A DNA stretch of 64,000 nt. Source: Heliobacterium mobile. Its GTDB lineage: Bacteria; Bacillota; Desulfitobacteriia; Heliobacteriales; Heliobacteriaceae. Every line of letters begins with the position of its first letter. Within the stretch, counting starts at the first letter, position 1. Made by a program: the position numbers and the translations under genes. Shown piece after piece: positions 49,803-59,186 of this stretch. The stretch is taken from assembly GCF_009720735.1 (NCBI RefSeq), contig NZ_WNKU01000004.1:122272-186271 (forward strand), written 5' to 3'. The notes beneath the pieces are model-generated. The model did no database searches. It was not told where the DNA came from and saw nothing but the letters and a program-made list of their open reading frames with translations.

Positions 49803-49913
49803 ATGAAACAGTCATTAGATTACGAGCATGAAAAACAAGAAAGTTTTGTTAATGGCATCGAAGGGATAGTTACCGTCATCTTATCTGTAGTCGTCATCTG
49901 GTCGGTGTTTTAA
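49803..49913 (+). CDS. 36-residue single-pass membrane protein
   Basis: Very small gene: charged N-terminus (MKQSLDYEHEKQESFVNG) and one hydrophobic helix (IVTVILSVVVIWSVF). CGGAGGTGTCATA supplies a good ribosome binding site and a terminator follows. Function unknown. Confidence 0.65.
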   Translation: MKQSLDYEHEKQESFVNGIEGIVTVILSVVVIWSVF

Positions 49914-49937
49914 CGGATAGACAAGATTTGACCTATT

Positions 49938-49971
49938 AACAACCTGGGAACATACCTGGGTTGTTTTTTTT
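49938..49971 (+). terminator. Terminator after the 36-residue gene
   Basis: 11-bp stem AACAACCTGGG (49938-49948) with CCTGGGTTGTT (49955-49965), two wobbles, 6-nt loop, T run. Confidence 0.85.
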
Positions 49972-50081
49972 GTTGCGATTTATTTGCAATCAATGGCATG
50001 TCATCCACCTAAGAAGAGGAGGATTTTGTGATATCTTCCACGAAGGATATCAGCGATTCTACCGGTTAAGGAGGCGGCAAG

Positions 50082-50342
50082 ATGGATTCTTTTCTGTTGG
50101 TAGCTGTCATAGCGGTTATAGCGATAGTAATGAAACTCGCCCGTGGCCAAAGATACGATCATGGCGGCGTTGATGTTGACTTTGGTTCTGACGATGATTG
50201 CAACAGCAGCGACGGGGGTTGGAATTTCTGGGGTAGTGACGGCGGTGGAGATTGCGACAACGGTGGTAGTGATTGCGGCGGCGACTGTAGCGGCGACAGT
50301 GGCACCAGTGGGGGAGATGGCGGCGGCGGAGGGGGCGACTAG
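50082..50342 (+). CDS. Small Gly/Asp/Ser/Cys-rich protein with N-terminal membrane helix
   Basis: 86 residues. Residues 4-18 form a hydrophobic helix (FLLVAVIAVIAIVMK), followed by a low-complexity tail made almost only of Gly, Asp, Ser, Cys and Asn (e.g. GSDGGGDCDNGGSDCGGDC). AAGGAGGCGGCAAG is a strong ribosome binding site. The tail is probably disordered, outside the membrane, and could bind metal. Acidic Gly-rich tails of this sort follow membrane segments in several families; none assigned. Confidence 0.7.
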   Translation: MDSFLLVAVIAVIAIVMKLARGQRYDHGGVDVDFGSDDDCNSSDGGWNFWGSDGGGDCDNGGSDCGGDCSGDSGTSGGDGGGGGGD

Positions 50343-50412
50343 AACGGAGTAAAGTTTTTGGGTCTCGTAAAACAAGGGGCTTTTTAGACAGAAGAGGGAT
50401 ACGGGGGTGACT

Positions 50413-50790
50413 ATGTTGTTCTCAACCAAAAGAATGATCGCGATGATGGTTGTCTTAGTCATGGTAGTGAGTATTTATGGATTCTTCTCCCTTTTCATAC
50501 AGGGTAAATTGGTTCATCCCGATTCTGTAGTCATCGAGCAAGTCAAAGGGGAGAGTGATAATTCTCTGTATATTAAAGGGGACATAATGAGCAGCTCCTT
50601 AGGATTTAGCGGCTATAACTGCATGGTTGAAAAGAACAGCCTTTATTTGCAATTGCGTTATAGTCTTGTGAGTAGCATACATCCGACAGGGAATTTCGAA
50701 ATTAAAATACCAGAAGGGTTAGACGATGTGACTAAAATGTACTTAGTAGGAACCGATAGAAGAGATATTAAACTAATCTGGAGCAGGTAA
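50413..50790 (+). CDS. Hypothetical protein with N-terminal membrane anchor
   Basis: About 125 residues. Hydrophobic N-terminus (MIAMMVVLVMVVSIYGFFSLF, in part) then an extracytoplasmic beta-rich domain with one Cys (GYNCMVEKNSLYLQLRY). Not recognised. ATG 50413 with GGGGGTG just upstream (GTG 50407 possible). Follows the Gly/Asp-rich gene by 70 nt. Confidence 0.65.
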   Translation: MLFSTKRMIAMMVVLVMVVSIYGFFSLFIQGKLVHPDSVVIEQVKGESDNSLYIKGDIMSSSLGFSGYNCMVEKNSLYLQLRYSLVSSIHPTGNFEIKIPEGLDDVTKMYLVGTDRRDIKLIWSR

Positions 50791-50800
50791 AGCGGAACGG

Positions 50801-51430
50801 TTAATCCAGGGGATCTAAAACTACATCCTGAAAGTGAGCCCTATACTCATCGGCGCGGATCGTTGTCGTCATCTTGTATAGATCTTTTCGCTCTGCAAAG
50901 GTTTCTTCGATGCCAAATGCAGCTTTGGCAAAGCCGACCTTTCGAATTGCCTCACCAACGGCTTCTAGTTGATCAGGGCTGTAGATCGTAACGGGATCGC
51001 CGATGGCGATAGAAAAGGGCGGCACAAAAAAGCCTTCGGGGATAACCGTCATTGCGTGGACCAGGGCACCGACAGCAATTACTGCACCGGAGCCGATTTT
51101 CGCTCCTTGGAGAATGGTGGCCCCTGTCGCTATGTATGTGCAAGAATCCACGGAACAGCCTAAAAGCGTAGCATGGGGACCGATAAACACATGATCTCTA
51201 ATATGTACGGGCAGTGCCGTAGATGACCTGTTCCCGCGAAGTACTGCATTTTCACTGATGATGGCATACTCGCCGATGGTGATCTCCGAGGACTCAGCGT
51301 TCAAAACCGCTCCGAACATGATCCTCCCATGAGGACCTACAGTCACCTTGCCCACCAACGTTGACGTCGGGGCCATGTAGGTAGTCCGTTCCACCTTCGG
51401 CTCATAGCCGCGATGGCGAATCAACATCAT
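50801..51430 (-). CDS. Gamma-carbonic-anhydrase-like hexapeptide-repeat protein
   Basis: Left-handed beta-helix protein, about 209 residues. Starts MMLIRHRGYEPKVERTTYMAP, with repeats VGKVTVGPHGRIMFGAVLNAE, IGEYAIISENAVLRG (in part), then IRDHVFIGPHATLLGCSVDSCTYI and IGSGAVIAVGALV. Zinc-site residues of true gamma-CA (three His) are only partly evident (DHVFIGPHA), so carbonic anhydrase activity is uncertain. ATG 51430 with GGAAGGTGATT upstream is chosen over 51490. Confidence 0.8.
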   Translation of the reverse strand: MMLIRHRGYEPKVERTTYMAPTSTLVGKVTVGPHGRIMFGAVLNAESSEITIGEYAIISENAVLRGNRSSTALPVHIRDHVFIGPHATLLGCSVDSCTYIATGATILQGAKIGSGAVIAVGALVHAMTVIPEGFFVPPFSIAIGDPVTIYSPDQLEAVGEAIRKVGFAKAAFGIEETFAERKDLYKMTTTIRADEYRAHFQDVVLDPLD

Positions 51431-51465
51431 AATCACCTTCCAAAAATAAACGATATGGACGGATA

Positions 51466-51498
51466 GAAAAGCGTGACCGAAGTGGATCACGCTTTTTT
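51466..51498 (-). terminator. Terminator of the sensor kinase gene
   Basis: Stem AAAAGCGTGA (51467-51476) with TCACGCTTTT (51487-51496), 10-nt loop; A/T runs flank both sides. It ends the minus-strand kinase at 51500. Confidence 0.8.
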
Positions 51499-51499
51499 A

Positions 51500-53371
51500 C
51501 TAAGCAGATATGGATAAGCTGTTTGTTGTATTTTCTATTTCGTAACGAACCGGTTGAAATTTTACAAAGAATGTAGTGCCTTCCGAGCCTGTGACAAAAT
51601 CTATTTTTGCGTTATGCCGCTCGGCGATTTTGAAACAAGTGGCCAACCCTAGGCCAGTCCCACTCGCTTTTGTTGTATAGAAGGGAAGTCCAATCTTATC
51701 TTGTGCTTCTTTTGGAATTCCTGCACCTTCGTCTTTGATCGCAAGGATGATAGCTTCGTCTTCTCCATAGGTGCTTATCGTTACTGCGCCTTTTGCTTCG
51801 GATGCGTCCAGACCGTTGTTGATCAAGTTCAATAACAATTGACGGATTTCATCTTCATTAAGAAGTATCTTGGGAATGGGATGTAAGTCCGGGGTAATCG
51901 ATTTATCTTCCTTCCAGGCTTTTGCTTGCAATAAAGGCATAAGATGATTGATGATATCATTCAAACTATGCTCGCTTTGATGAACGGACTTCGTCCGGGT
52001 CAGCGAAAGAAACTCCGTGATGATCGCGTTAGCCCGGTCAAGTTCACTGATCATCAAATGAAGATAGTCTTCATATTTTTTCAACTCTTCATTTTTGGAG
52101 AATATCTGCAGAAATCCCCGAACGGTGGTAAGGGGATTTCTCACCTCATGGCCGATTCCCGCTGCCATTTGTCCGACGATATTTAGACGGTCTAACCGGG
52201 TTAACTCCCTCTCATATCTGTTCTTCTCTGTGATATCGATAAACTCATAGTAAAGGAACCGGTTGCTGTTGAGGATGATGACTTCCGTGTTTAAAATAGC
52301 CTCTCTTACATTACCTTCCTTGGTGTTGTACTTTATTTGGAGGTTACTCACAGGGCCGTTCGCAATGAATTGGTGAGTGTCAAGGGAAAGAGAACTAACT
52401 TCTCGTTGTGACTTACCGATGATGTCATCTCGCGTAAATCCAGTATTGTTTAAGTAGGCTTGATTGACGTCAATATAGCTATAATCATTTAGAGAAATGA
52501 TCACCTTCATCACCGGACTGGAATGAAAAGATATCATGAATCGTTCGAAAGATTGCTCCATCTGCTGATAAGGATAAATAATGGTGTTTACGAAGATACC
52601 CTTAAACAGGTAATAATAGTAACAGATTTTCAGCAAATGTCCCCAGGCACTTTGAAAGGAAGTCGTGGAAGGAAAGACGGCGAATATGAGTTCTGCCGGA
52701 ATCGCAATGAGAATCGCCAGGACGACATGACGTTTATTAAAAAAACATTCCCCTGAATAGGTTCGATAAATATGTAGCAAACTTAACGAAAAAATGGCCA
52801 CAATGATATATTCAATAAAGGCTTTCGTCAAGGTAGCTCCTACGCCTACCTGATATAGAGGAGGAAGTAAGTTGGGAAAACGCCAAAAGGCGAAGGAAAC
52901 TAGCAACATCACAGTAAGTGTGATAGTAAAGCAAAACCATGGATTATACCGAAAAGAAACCCCTCTTGTCGTCAAAAATAGTACGATCGCTTCCACCAAC
53001 CGGCCTGCGACCCAATACCGACCGGCTAAATCAAAGCTAGCCAATGAACTGGTAATAACTCCAACGGAAGATAAGATGTGAGCGAGATCAAATACCGCTG
53101 CCGATAAAAAACCGACACCGAGCAACTGTATTTCGTTGGGTACATGACTAAATAAAGTCAAAGCAATGATAAAACCAGTGAATGCCAGGTAGATGCAGAT
53201 ACCTTCAACCAAGCTGTGTGCTAAGTGGTAATGAACGTTCCAAAAAGGTTCGAAGGCAGTGGAAGTTAAAATAGTGGACGCTAAGACGATGGGGAAAAGA
53301 TAAAGTACGTTAAAGTCTGTTTTAAGCTTTGGTTTATTAAGGATATGTGACAATAATATCACCCAGCACAT
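51500..53371 (-). CDS. MASE3-like sensor histidine kinase with PAS domain
   Basis: 623 residues. Seven to eight N-terminal membrane helices (~20-265) resemble a MASE3 sensor. A PAS domain (~280-390, FMISFHSSPVMKVIISLND) precedes HisKA (H-box AAGIGHEVRNPLTTVRGFL near residue 410) and the HATPase domain (LLNLINNGLDASE N-box, IKDEGAGIP, GTGLGLATC). The architecture matches sporulation-type kinases feeding a phosphorelay, which would suit this spore former; no partner regulator is adjacent. Start at ATG 53371 lacks a clear ribosome binding site. Confidence 0.88.
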   Translation of the reverse strand: MCWVILLSHILNKPKLKTDFNVLYLFPIVLASTILTSTAFEPFWNVHYHLAHSLVEGICIYLAFTGFIIALTLFSHVPNEIQLLGVGFLSAAVFDLAHILSSVGVITSSLASFDLAGRYWVAGRLVEAIVLFLTTRGVSFRYNPWFCFTITLTVMLLVSFAFWRFPNLLPPLYQVGVGATLTKAFIEYIIVAIFSLSLLHIYRTYSGECFFNKRHVVLAILIAIPAELIFAVFPSTTSFQSAWGHLLKICYYYYLFKGIFVNTIIYPYQQMEQSFERFMISFHSSPVMKVIISLNDYSYIDVNQAYLNNTGFTRDDIIGKSQREVSSLSLDTHQFIANGPVSNLQIKYNTKEGNVREAILNTEVIILNSNRFLYYEFIDITEKNRYERELTRLDRLNIVGQMAAGIGHEVRNPLTTVRGFLQIFSKNEELKKYEDYLHLMISELDRANAIITEFLSLTRTKSVHQSEHSLNDIINHLMPLLQAKAWKEDKSITPDLHPIPKILLNEDEIRQLLLNLINNGLDASEAKGAVTISTYGEDEAIILAIKDEGAGIPKEAQDKIGLPFYTTKASGTGLGLATCFKIAERHNAKIDFVTGSEGTTFFVKFQPVRYEIENTTNSLSISA

Positions 53372-53509
53372 ACTGTTTTTTCTTCATTATGCACTATGAA
53401 TCGAGTGAATCTTGTCGAATTATGGTATTTGGATTGATTATTTTTACACATAATTCAGATAGAGGTTCCTGAATCTTATCGCAAAGATTCCAAAAAAAAC
53501 GTGATTCAT

Positions 53510-53539
53510 TTGAAAACGATGGAAGAATAGGCGTATACT
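53510..53539 (+). promoter_or_regulatory. Putative sigma-A promoter for the aminotransferase gene
   Basis: TTGAAA (53510-53515), 18-nt spacer, TATACT (53534-53539), about 30 nt before the GTG start. Confidence 0.6.
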
Positions 53540-53572
53540 TAATAAGAAACATTGAATAAGGAAGTGTAAGTT

Positions 53573-54754
53573 GTGCACGGGATTTTCTCTGATAGAATCA
53601 CCGACGTACCAAGATCTTTCATTCGAGAAATCTTAAAGGTTACCGTCGATGAATCTATTATTTCATTTGCCGGTGGTCTGCCTAATCGAGACCTTTTCCC
53701 CGTAAACGAAATCAAAACTGCTACCAACAAAGTCCTTGATTTATTCGGCTCTGATGTCTTGCAGTACAGTTCATCGGAGGGCTTTCTGGGACTGAGAGAG
53801 TGGATCGCAAAGCGGTACAAGACGAAAAAGAACATCGATGTAGACCCTGATGATATCCTCATCACAGCCGGGTCCCAGCAGGGGTTGGACTTATTAGGTA
53901 AGACGATTCTCAATGATGGCGACGATGTGGTGATTGAAGAGCCCGGTTACTTAGGGGCGATTCAAGCCTTCTCCTTATATAAGCCAACATTTCATCCAAT
54001 CCCTTTAGAGAATGACGGCGTCGACATTAAAAAGTTTGAAAAAGCCGTCCGAAACCACAACATAAAACTGTTTTACTGCGTCCCCAACTTCCATAACCCT
54101 GCCGGCATTAGCTACACATTGGAAAAGCGCAAAGCAATCGCCGACATTGTCAGAGGTACGAATACCATCATCATCGAAGACGATCCTTATGGCGAATTGC
54201 GTTTCTTAGGCAGCGAACAACCCTCTTTTTACAAAATCATCCCGGAAAACACCGTATTGCTCGGATCCTTTTCGAAGATCGTAGTCCCCTCCTTCCGGAT
54301 CGGATGGATCGTGGCGCGGAAAGAGGTCATGGAGAAGCTGATCATCGCGAAGCAGGCTTCTGATTTGCACACAAACTATTTTGGTCAGCGGATCATTCAT
54401 CAACTGCTAACAGATTACTCGATCGATGATCATATCGAAACGATCCGGAAAGCTTATGGAAGCCAACGGGACGTCATGGTGGAAGCCATCGAAGCATATT
54501 TCCCCAAAGATATTCAATACACCAAACCGGAAGGGGGAATGTTCCTCTGGGTCACGCTTCCCGAAGGCGTCTCGGCGGTCCAAGTGTTTAACGAAGCCAT
54601 CGCGAGGAAGGTGGCCTTTGTTCCCGGCGATCCCTTTTATATCAACAAAAAGGGAGTCAATACATTACGGCTGAACTTCTCTTGTACGAATGAGGATATG
54701 ACCCGGCAGGGCATTCAGCGGTTGGGGGAAGTTATTACGTCTAGGCTAATATAA
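53573..54754 (+). CDS. PLP-dependent class I/II aminotransferase
   Basis: 393 residues, aminotransferase family related to 2-aminoadipate/aromatic transaminases and the MocR catalytic domain, without a DNA-binding domain. Motifs: ISFAGGLPNRDLFP, YCVPNFHNPAG, IIEDDPYGELRF, LLGSFSKIVVPSFRIGW (PLP lysine), NTLRLNFSC. Substrate unknown. GTG start after AAGGAAGTG. Own promoter and terminator. Confidence 0.92.
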   Translation: MHGIFSDRITDVPRSFIREILKVTVDESIISFAGGLPNRDLFPVNEIKTATNKVLDLFGSDVLQYSSSEGFLGLREWIAKRYKTKKNIDVDPDDILITAGSQQGLDLLGKTILNDGDDVVIEEPGYLGAIQAFSLYKPTFHPIPLENDGVDIKKFEKAVRNHNIKLFYCVPNFHNPAGISYTLEKRKAIADIVRGTNTIIIEDDPYGELRFLGSEQPSFYKIIPENTVLLGSFSKIVVPSFRIGWIVARKEVMEKLIIAKQASDLHTNYFGQRIIHQLLTDYSIDDHIETIRKAYGSQRDVMVEAIEAYFPKDIQYTKPEGGMFLWVTLPEGVSAVQVFNEAIARKVAFVPGDPFYINKKGVNTLRLNFSCTNEDMTRQGIQRLGEVITSRLI

Positions 54755-54795
54755 CGGTATTACTGTGTAGGAGACAAACATCCATTAAGTGCATC

Positions 54796-54830
54796 AAAAA
54801 AGCTCGCCGACTTCGGCGAGCTTTTTTTGA
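54796..54830 (+). terminator. Aminotransferase terminator
   Basis: Stem GCTCGCCG (54802-54809) with CGGCGAGC (54814-54821), ACTT loop, A6 before and T7 after; a textbook bidirectional terminator. Confidence 0.93.
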
Positions 54831-55099
54831 TCGTTAGAGATGTTAAAGGAGGCAACGTTAGGGGGAGCTACTGTGGGACTTTCCGAAGCTTTAGAATACC
54901 CTTGATAGCACGATTAAAGCAAGGTCTGAACTTGTAAAATTAGCCGGGCGGGAGTTGATCGACCCACCAAAAGAGCAGGAGGAGTTCTTTGCGTCGGCCC
55001 TGTAAGGACAAGGGATGTTTGTGACTAATCACTGTAATTCTGGCGAATACTATACGCGGATTTTTGTGGTGCTAGTGTGTTTTAAGGGGAACCGACGGA
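54831..55099. other. Intergenic region with a possible gene remnant
   Basis: After the terminator, a stretch near 54850-55005 looks decayed coding DNA: a ribosome-binding-like GGGGGAG before GTG 54873-54875, then a stop, and in a shifted frame an open stretch ending KEQEEFFASAL at a TAA near 55002. No family recognised. The rest likely holds the gerA promoter. Confidence 0.35.
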
Positions 55100-56794
55100 A
55101 TGCAAAATCGCTGGATAAAGAAAATTCTTTCATTGTTTACCTATGAACCAGTACGAAGAAAAACCTTTTCTCTCAGTCCTTCCAGAACGAAAGGGCAGAA
55201 TGCCATTCTTTTGCGTCGAACGAAACCATCAAAAACGCAAAACTTATCACCACTACCCATTTCGCGAGACGAGTTCCAAGAATTCTTAGGCCGAAAATTC
55301 TGTTCCCGGCAAAATCCAGATTTCATTATTCGATCTCTACAGACTTCTTGGGGCCAGATTACTATCGCTTTCTACCGTAGTCTTACAGACGCAAATAAGA
55401 TTCAAGAGTTTCTCATCGGGCCGTTAGTAGAGTTTTTGCCACCTACAGGTCGGCCGTTATGTTTAAATGACTTGCAAGACCATTTGACATACTGCCATAT
55501 CGTTAATGCTGCTTTTTCATGCGAAGATACGGTTCAAAGCATAATCCGGGGAATGACATTTGTCCATATCGACGGTTTTGAATGGGGGTTGGCGCTTGAC
55601 TTTCAAGGGGATCGAGGACGAGAGGTTAGCGAACCCCATACGGAAACCGTCGTTCAAGGCCCCTATGATGGTTTTACGGAGGACGTAAGTACCAACCTGT
55701 ATCTGCTGCGTTCCCGTCTCGCTACCCCTGATTTTATCGCCGAGGACATTCCGGTGGGGTTACGGGCATCGGGAGCGTTTTATTTGTTATATATCAATGG
55801 GCTTACGAATCCGAAATTGATCCGGGAAATGCGCCTTCGTCTCGAATCGGTTGATGTAGACATGTTATATAACGTAGGACAGCTTGAACAGTTTATCGAA
55901 GATCGTCCCTTTTCTCTTTTTTCTCAAATGATTACGACAGAAAGACCGGATCGCACCCTATCCTTTCTGCTTCAAGGATCGGTTGCAGTGTTACTCCACG
56001 GAAGTCCGCAGGCGCTCGTGGCACCGGTAACGTTATGGTCCCAAGTTCATTCTCCAGAAGATATTTATTATCGCTGGCCGATCAGTACATTTGCACGGTT
56101 TATCCGGATCATTGGTACATTAATCACAATTTTTTTACCTGCCTTATACACGGCGATGGTTGTATTCCACCCGGAGATGTTACCGACCGACTTGATGCTG
56201 TCTCTAGCGGCGGCTAGAGAGCATGTCCCTTTTTCCACTGCATTTTCGTTACTGTTTCTGGAGGTAGCTTTTGATTTTATTCGTGAGTCCGCCCTTCGTG
56301 TACCCAAAATCATCGGGCCGACGGTCGGTATCGTCGGTGCAATCATCATCGGACAAGCTGTGGTGGAAGCCGGTATTGTATCTCCTGTGGTGATCATTGT
56401 TTCCGCATTAACGGGTATCGCGGGTTTTTCGATTCCACATTATTCACTGGTCAACAGCCTTCGGATTGTTCGGTTGATTTTACTGTTCCTAGCAAGTGTT
56501 CTTGGATTTTATGGTGTTCTCCTCGGGCTTGTTGTTTTAGTCCATCATTTGAGTGGATTAAAGTCATTAGGTGTTCCCTTTTTATCTCCCTTTAGCCCGC
56601 TTCACGGCCCTTCCGGGGATACCTTCGTACGCACAGCGGCCTTCTCTGTGGAAAGGCGTCCTTTCTATACTCGTCCTCTCGATAAATTCAAGCAGCGACC
56701 CCTGAATCGCCCTTGGGACCCGAGGGTACCTCCGGAGCTATTGCTCATCACTAAAGATGTAAGTTCACCCGCCAAAGGGGATAAACAGGCATGA
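55100..56794 (+). CDS. gerAA: Spore germination receptor subunit A (GerAA family)
   Basis: A subunit of a Ger-type nutrient germinant receptor in the spore inner membrane. About 564 residues: N-terminal hydrophilic domain (~75-340), then several membrane helices (~335-500) with family motifs (DFIRESALRVPKIIGPTVGIVG, in part; SPFSPLHGPSGDT). C-terminal tail Pro/Arg-rich. Overlaps gerAB by 4 nt. AAGGGGA supplies the ribosome binding site. Confidence 0.92.
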   Translation: MQNRWIKKILSLFTYEPVRRKTFSLSPSRTKGQNAILLRRTKPSKTQNLSPLPISRDEFQEFLGRKFCSRQNPDFIIRSLQTSWGQITIAFYRSLTDANKIQEFLIGPLVEFLPPTGRPLCLNDLQDHLTYCHIVNAAFSCEDTVQSIIRGMTFVHIDGFEWGLALDFQGDRGREVSEPHTETVVQGPYDGFTEDVSTNLYLLRSRLATPDFIAEDIPVGLRASGAFYLLYINGLTNPKLIREMRLRLESVDVDMLYNVGQLEQFIEDRPFSLFSQMITTERPDRTLSFLLQGSVAVLLHGSPQALVAPVTLWSQVHSPEDIYYRWPISTFARFIRIIGTLITIFLPALYTAMVVFHPEMLPTDLMLSLAAAREHVPFSTAFSLLFLEVAFDFIRESALRVPKIIGPTVGIVGAIIIGQAVVEAGIVSPVVIIVSALTGIAGFSIPHYSLVNSLRIVRLILLFLASVLGFYGVLLGLVVLVHHLSGLKSLGVPFLSPFSPLHGPSGDTFVRTAAFSVERRPFYTRPLDKFKQRPLNRPWDPRVPPELLLITKDVSSPAKGDKQA

Positions 56795-57894
56795 GACAAT
56801 CATCGCAAGAAGGGCACTTGGGTGGCATCGAGGCATTTGTTCTCGTAAGCATGTTTATCGCAGTAAAACTTTTTCTTCATATTCCCCGAGAACTATCTTG
56901 GGCGGCCGGAACCGCCTCGTGGATGGTGCCACTGATTGCCCTCGTCGGCGTTGTACCTGTGTTTTTGTGCATCGAACGACTCGCCAACCGCTTTGGCCGT
57001 GCTTCTTTGCTTAGTATCGCTGGCTTATTGTGGGGTCGCTATGTGCAATGGTTTTTAGGGTTGTTATTAACCGTTATGTTAGTCATTCATACGGCCTATC
57101 AGATGCGAATTTTTGCTGAATTCACGATTACGACCCTATTACCGAACACCCCGATTTCGGTTGTGATTATTTCGATCGCTTTGCTGGGCCTGTTTCTCGC
57201 GTTCAACGGTTTAGAAAATTTATCGAGATCAGCGTGGTTGCTATTCCCGTTAGCCATCACGGTATTTATACTCTCCCTCTTTTTAGCCGGTTCCCAGGGA
57301 CACATCTATTACTTGTCTCCCTGGTTGGGATATGGGGGAATCGCCATCATTGAAACGGGATTCCGTTTTGTAGGTCTTTTTAAAGAGATTATGATTTTGA
57401 TGCTTATTGCGCCGTTGTTTCGAAACCAAAAAACCTTCCGTCAGGTCGGTGTTGCTTCGTTGCTCTTTACAGGGCTTATCTTTACGTTAGTTCAAATTGT
57501 TCTTCATCTTAATTTCGACTTTCCCGGCGCACGGGAGATTGGATTCCCGCTGTACCAACTGGCGAGGTTAATCAATCTTCAGTTTGTCGTTCAACGGGTA
57601 GAGCCGTTTATGGTCTTTGCCTGGTCTACGGTAACCGCGGTTGGTTTAGCTGTGGGTCTATATGCAAGCGCTATCGCCGCTACACAAGGCAGTCGAGCAC
57701 CGGATTTCCGTCCTTTTTTAATTCCGCTTACCCTTCTTACGGTGGTTGTGGCTTTTTTCCCGGAAAGTAGCATTGAGGCCGTTCATACATATACGTACTT
57801 GATGATGCTTTTACCCATTCTTTTTTACGGTCTCCCCGTAATCACTTGGATTTGGGTTATGATTTTCCATCGTAGCTCGGAGGAATTGAAATGA
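56791..57894 (+). CDS. gerAB: Spore germination receptor subunit B, amino-acid permease-like (GerAB)
   Basis: 367 residues, about ten predicted membrane helices, spore germination permease of the APC-related family; in characterised Ger receptors the B subunit binds the germinant. Typical features: WMVPLIALVGVVPVF, PLFRNQKTFRQVG (in part), FPLYQLARLI. Overlaps gerAA and gerAC by 4 nt each (ATGA). Confidence 0.92.
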   Translation: MRQSSQEGHLGGIEAFVLVSMFIAVKLFLHIPRELSWAAGTASWMVPLIALVGVVPVFLCIERLANRFGRASLLSIAGLLWGRYVQWFLGLLLTVMLVIHTAYQMRIFAEFTITTLLPNTPISVVIISIALLGLFLAFNGLENLSRSAWLLFPLAITVFILSLFLAGSQGHIYYLSPWLGYGGIAIIETGFRFVGLFKEIMILMLIAPLFRNQKTFRQVGVASLLFTGLIFTLVQIVLHLNFDFPGAREIGFPLYQLARLINLQFVVQRVEPFMVFAWSTVTAVGLAVGLYASAIAATQGSRAPDFRPFLIPLTLLTVVVAFFPESSIEAVHTYTYLMMLLPILFYGLPVITWIWVMIFHRSSEELK

Positions 57895-59186
57895 GAACGA
57901 TTTCTTTGTGTTTGATAAGTTTGTTACTAATTTTAGTAACTTCCGGTTGTTCATCCGGGCGGGAGTTGGAACGGACTGCGTTCGTATTAACGATGGGGAT
58001 CGATAAGGGCGTAAATGGGAATCTAGATTTAATATTTCGAGTGGCCATTCCAAGAAGTATGGATATACGAGCCGGGGGAGAAACGTCAACGTTACAAGAA
58101 ACAACAAAAATAATTACCGTCAATGCCCGATCTATTTCAGAAGGCATCAGCCTAGCAAGCACAAATGTAGAGAGGAAACTAGATTTTCGTCACTTACGGA
58201 CAGTTCTTTTCGGTGAAGAATTGGCTCGCGATGAGCTGCTTTATCATCAACTGGATGCCCTAGAGAGAAACCCTGAATTTCGACGCACCACCTATTTACT
58301 GTTAACAGAGGGGCCTGCGAGAGAAGTTTTTTTGTCTACGAGACCAGTGTTAGAACGAAGTGTTGCCCGCTATATTGACGGGATTATGCAAAACATGCGC
58401 GAGCAAGGTTTTGGAACTCCGGTAACGTTGCATGAATTTGTCACCGCGATGGAGACCTATCATCTCGATCCGGTACTCCCCATGGTCAAGAATAATCCCA
58501 TGGTTCAATCGGAAAAAGTGGACTCTAAAGTAAAGCCGATGCCCGAGGTGAAATATAAACGCCGAGAAGCAGGGAAAACGGAACCCGGTGGTAAGACGAC
58601 GGAGAGCCTCCCCCGTTCTGGGGGAAATCCATCGGAGTTTATTGGACTCGGAATTTTTCATCAAGGAAAGTTGATCGATAAATGGTCCGGGTGGGAGACG
58701 AATAGCTATAACCTTCTACGGGATACGTATCAGCGTTCGATGTGGACCTTTGACGATCCTAGTGGCCACTTTGTGTACTCTATGGAACTCGAGAGAGCGA
58801 GATCTCCTGAGGCGAATATTGACTGGGAGGGCGGCACCCCCCATATCGCCATACAGCTTTCGTTGGATGGCGATCTACGCAGCGTCCAATCGCTCGAACC
58901 ATATGTAGATTCCCAAGGAATTGCCCTATTGGAGAATCACGCAGCAACTCTAATCGAAAAAGAAGTTCGGCGACTTATTGCTAAAGCTCAAGAGAAGAAG
59001 ATCGATCCCTTTTTTCTCTCGCGTTTTGTTCGAATGCATATGGCTACAATTCAAGATTTAGAGGATCTCAATTGGAGAGACGAATTTTCTCGTGCACAAG
59101 TCGATGTGCATGTTTCCGTAAAAATTCGTCGTCCTGGGTTGCGTATTCAACCATCCAAAGAATACGAATATCAGAGGGCACCATAA
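57891..59186 (+). CDS. gerAC: Spore germination receptor subunit C, lipoprotein (GerAC)
   Basis: 431 residues, third subunit of the receptor. N-terminal lipobox LLILVTSGCSSGRELE (lipidated Cys ~residue 20). It then matches GerAC: LERTAFVLTMGIDKG, VNARSISEGISLAS, LDFRHLRTVLFGEELAR, and the C-terminal domain with RRLIAKAQEKKIDPF. A Lys/Glu/Gly-rich insertion lies near residues 205-240. GGAGGAATTGAA is its ribosome binding site. Confidence 0.92.
   Translation: MRTISLCLISLLLILVTSGCSSGRELERTAFVLTMGIDKGVNGNLDLIFRVAIPRSMDIRAGGETSTLQETTKIITVNARSISEGISLASTNVERKLDFRHLRTVLFGEELARDELLYHQLDALERNPEFRRTTYLLLTEGPAREVFLSTRPVLERSVARYIDGIMQNMREQGFGTPVTLHEFVTAMETYHLDPVLPMVKNNPMVQSEKVDSKVKPMPEVKYKRREAGKTEPGGKTTESLPRSGGNPSEFIGLGIFHQGKLIDKWSGWETNSYNLLRDTYQRSMWTFDDPSGHFVYSMELERARSPEANIDWEGGTPHIAIQLSLDGDLRSVQSLEPYVDSQGIALLENHAATLIEKEVRRLIAKAQEKKIDPFFLSRFVRMHMATIQDLEDLNWRDEFSRAQVDVHVSVKIRRPGLRIQPSKEYEYQRAP

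Noticed and set aside
50143..50352. Hydrophobic 69-codon open frame overlapping the Gly/Asp-rich gene
   Set aside because: An out-of-frame reading of GGC/GAC-rich codons gives Ala/Thr/Val runs; the ribosome binding site supports the other frame.
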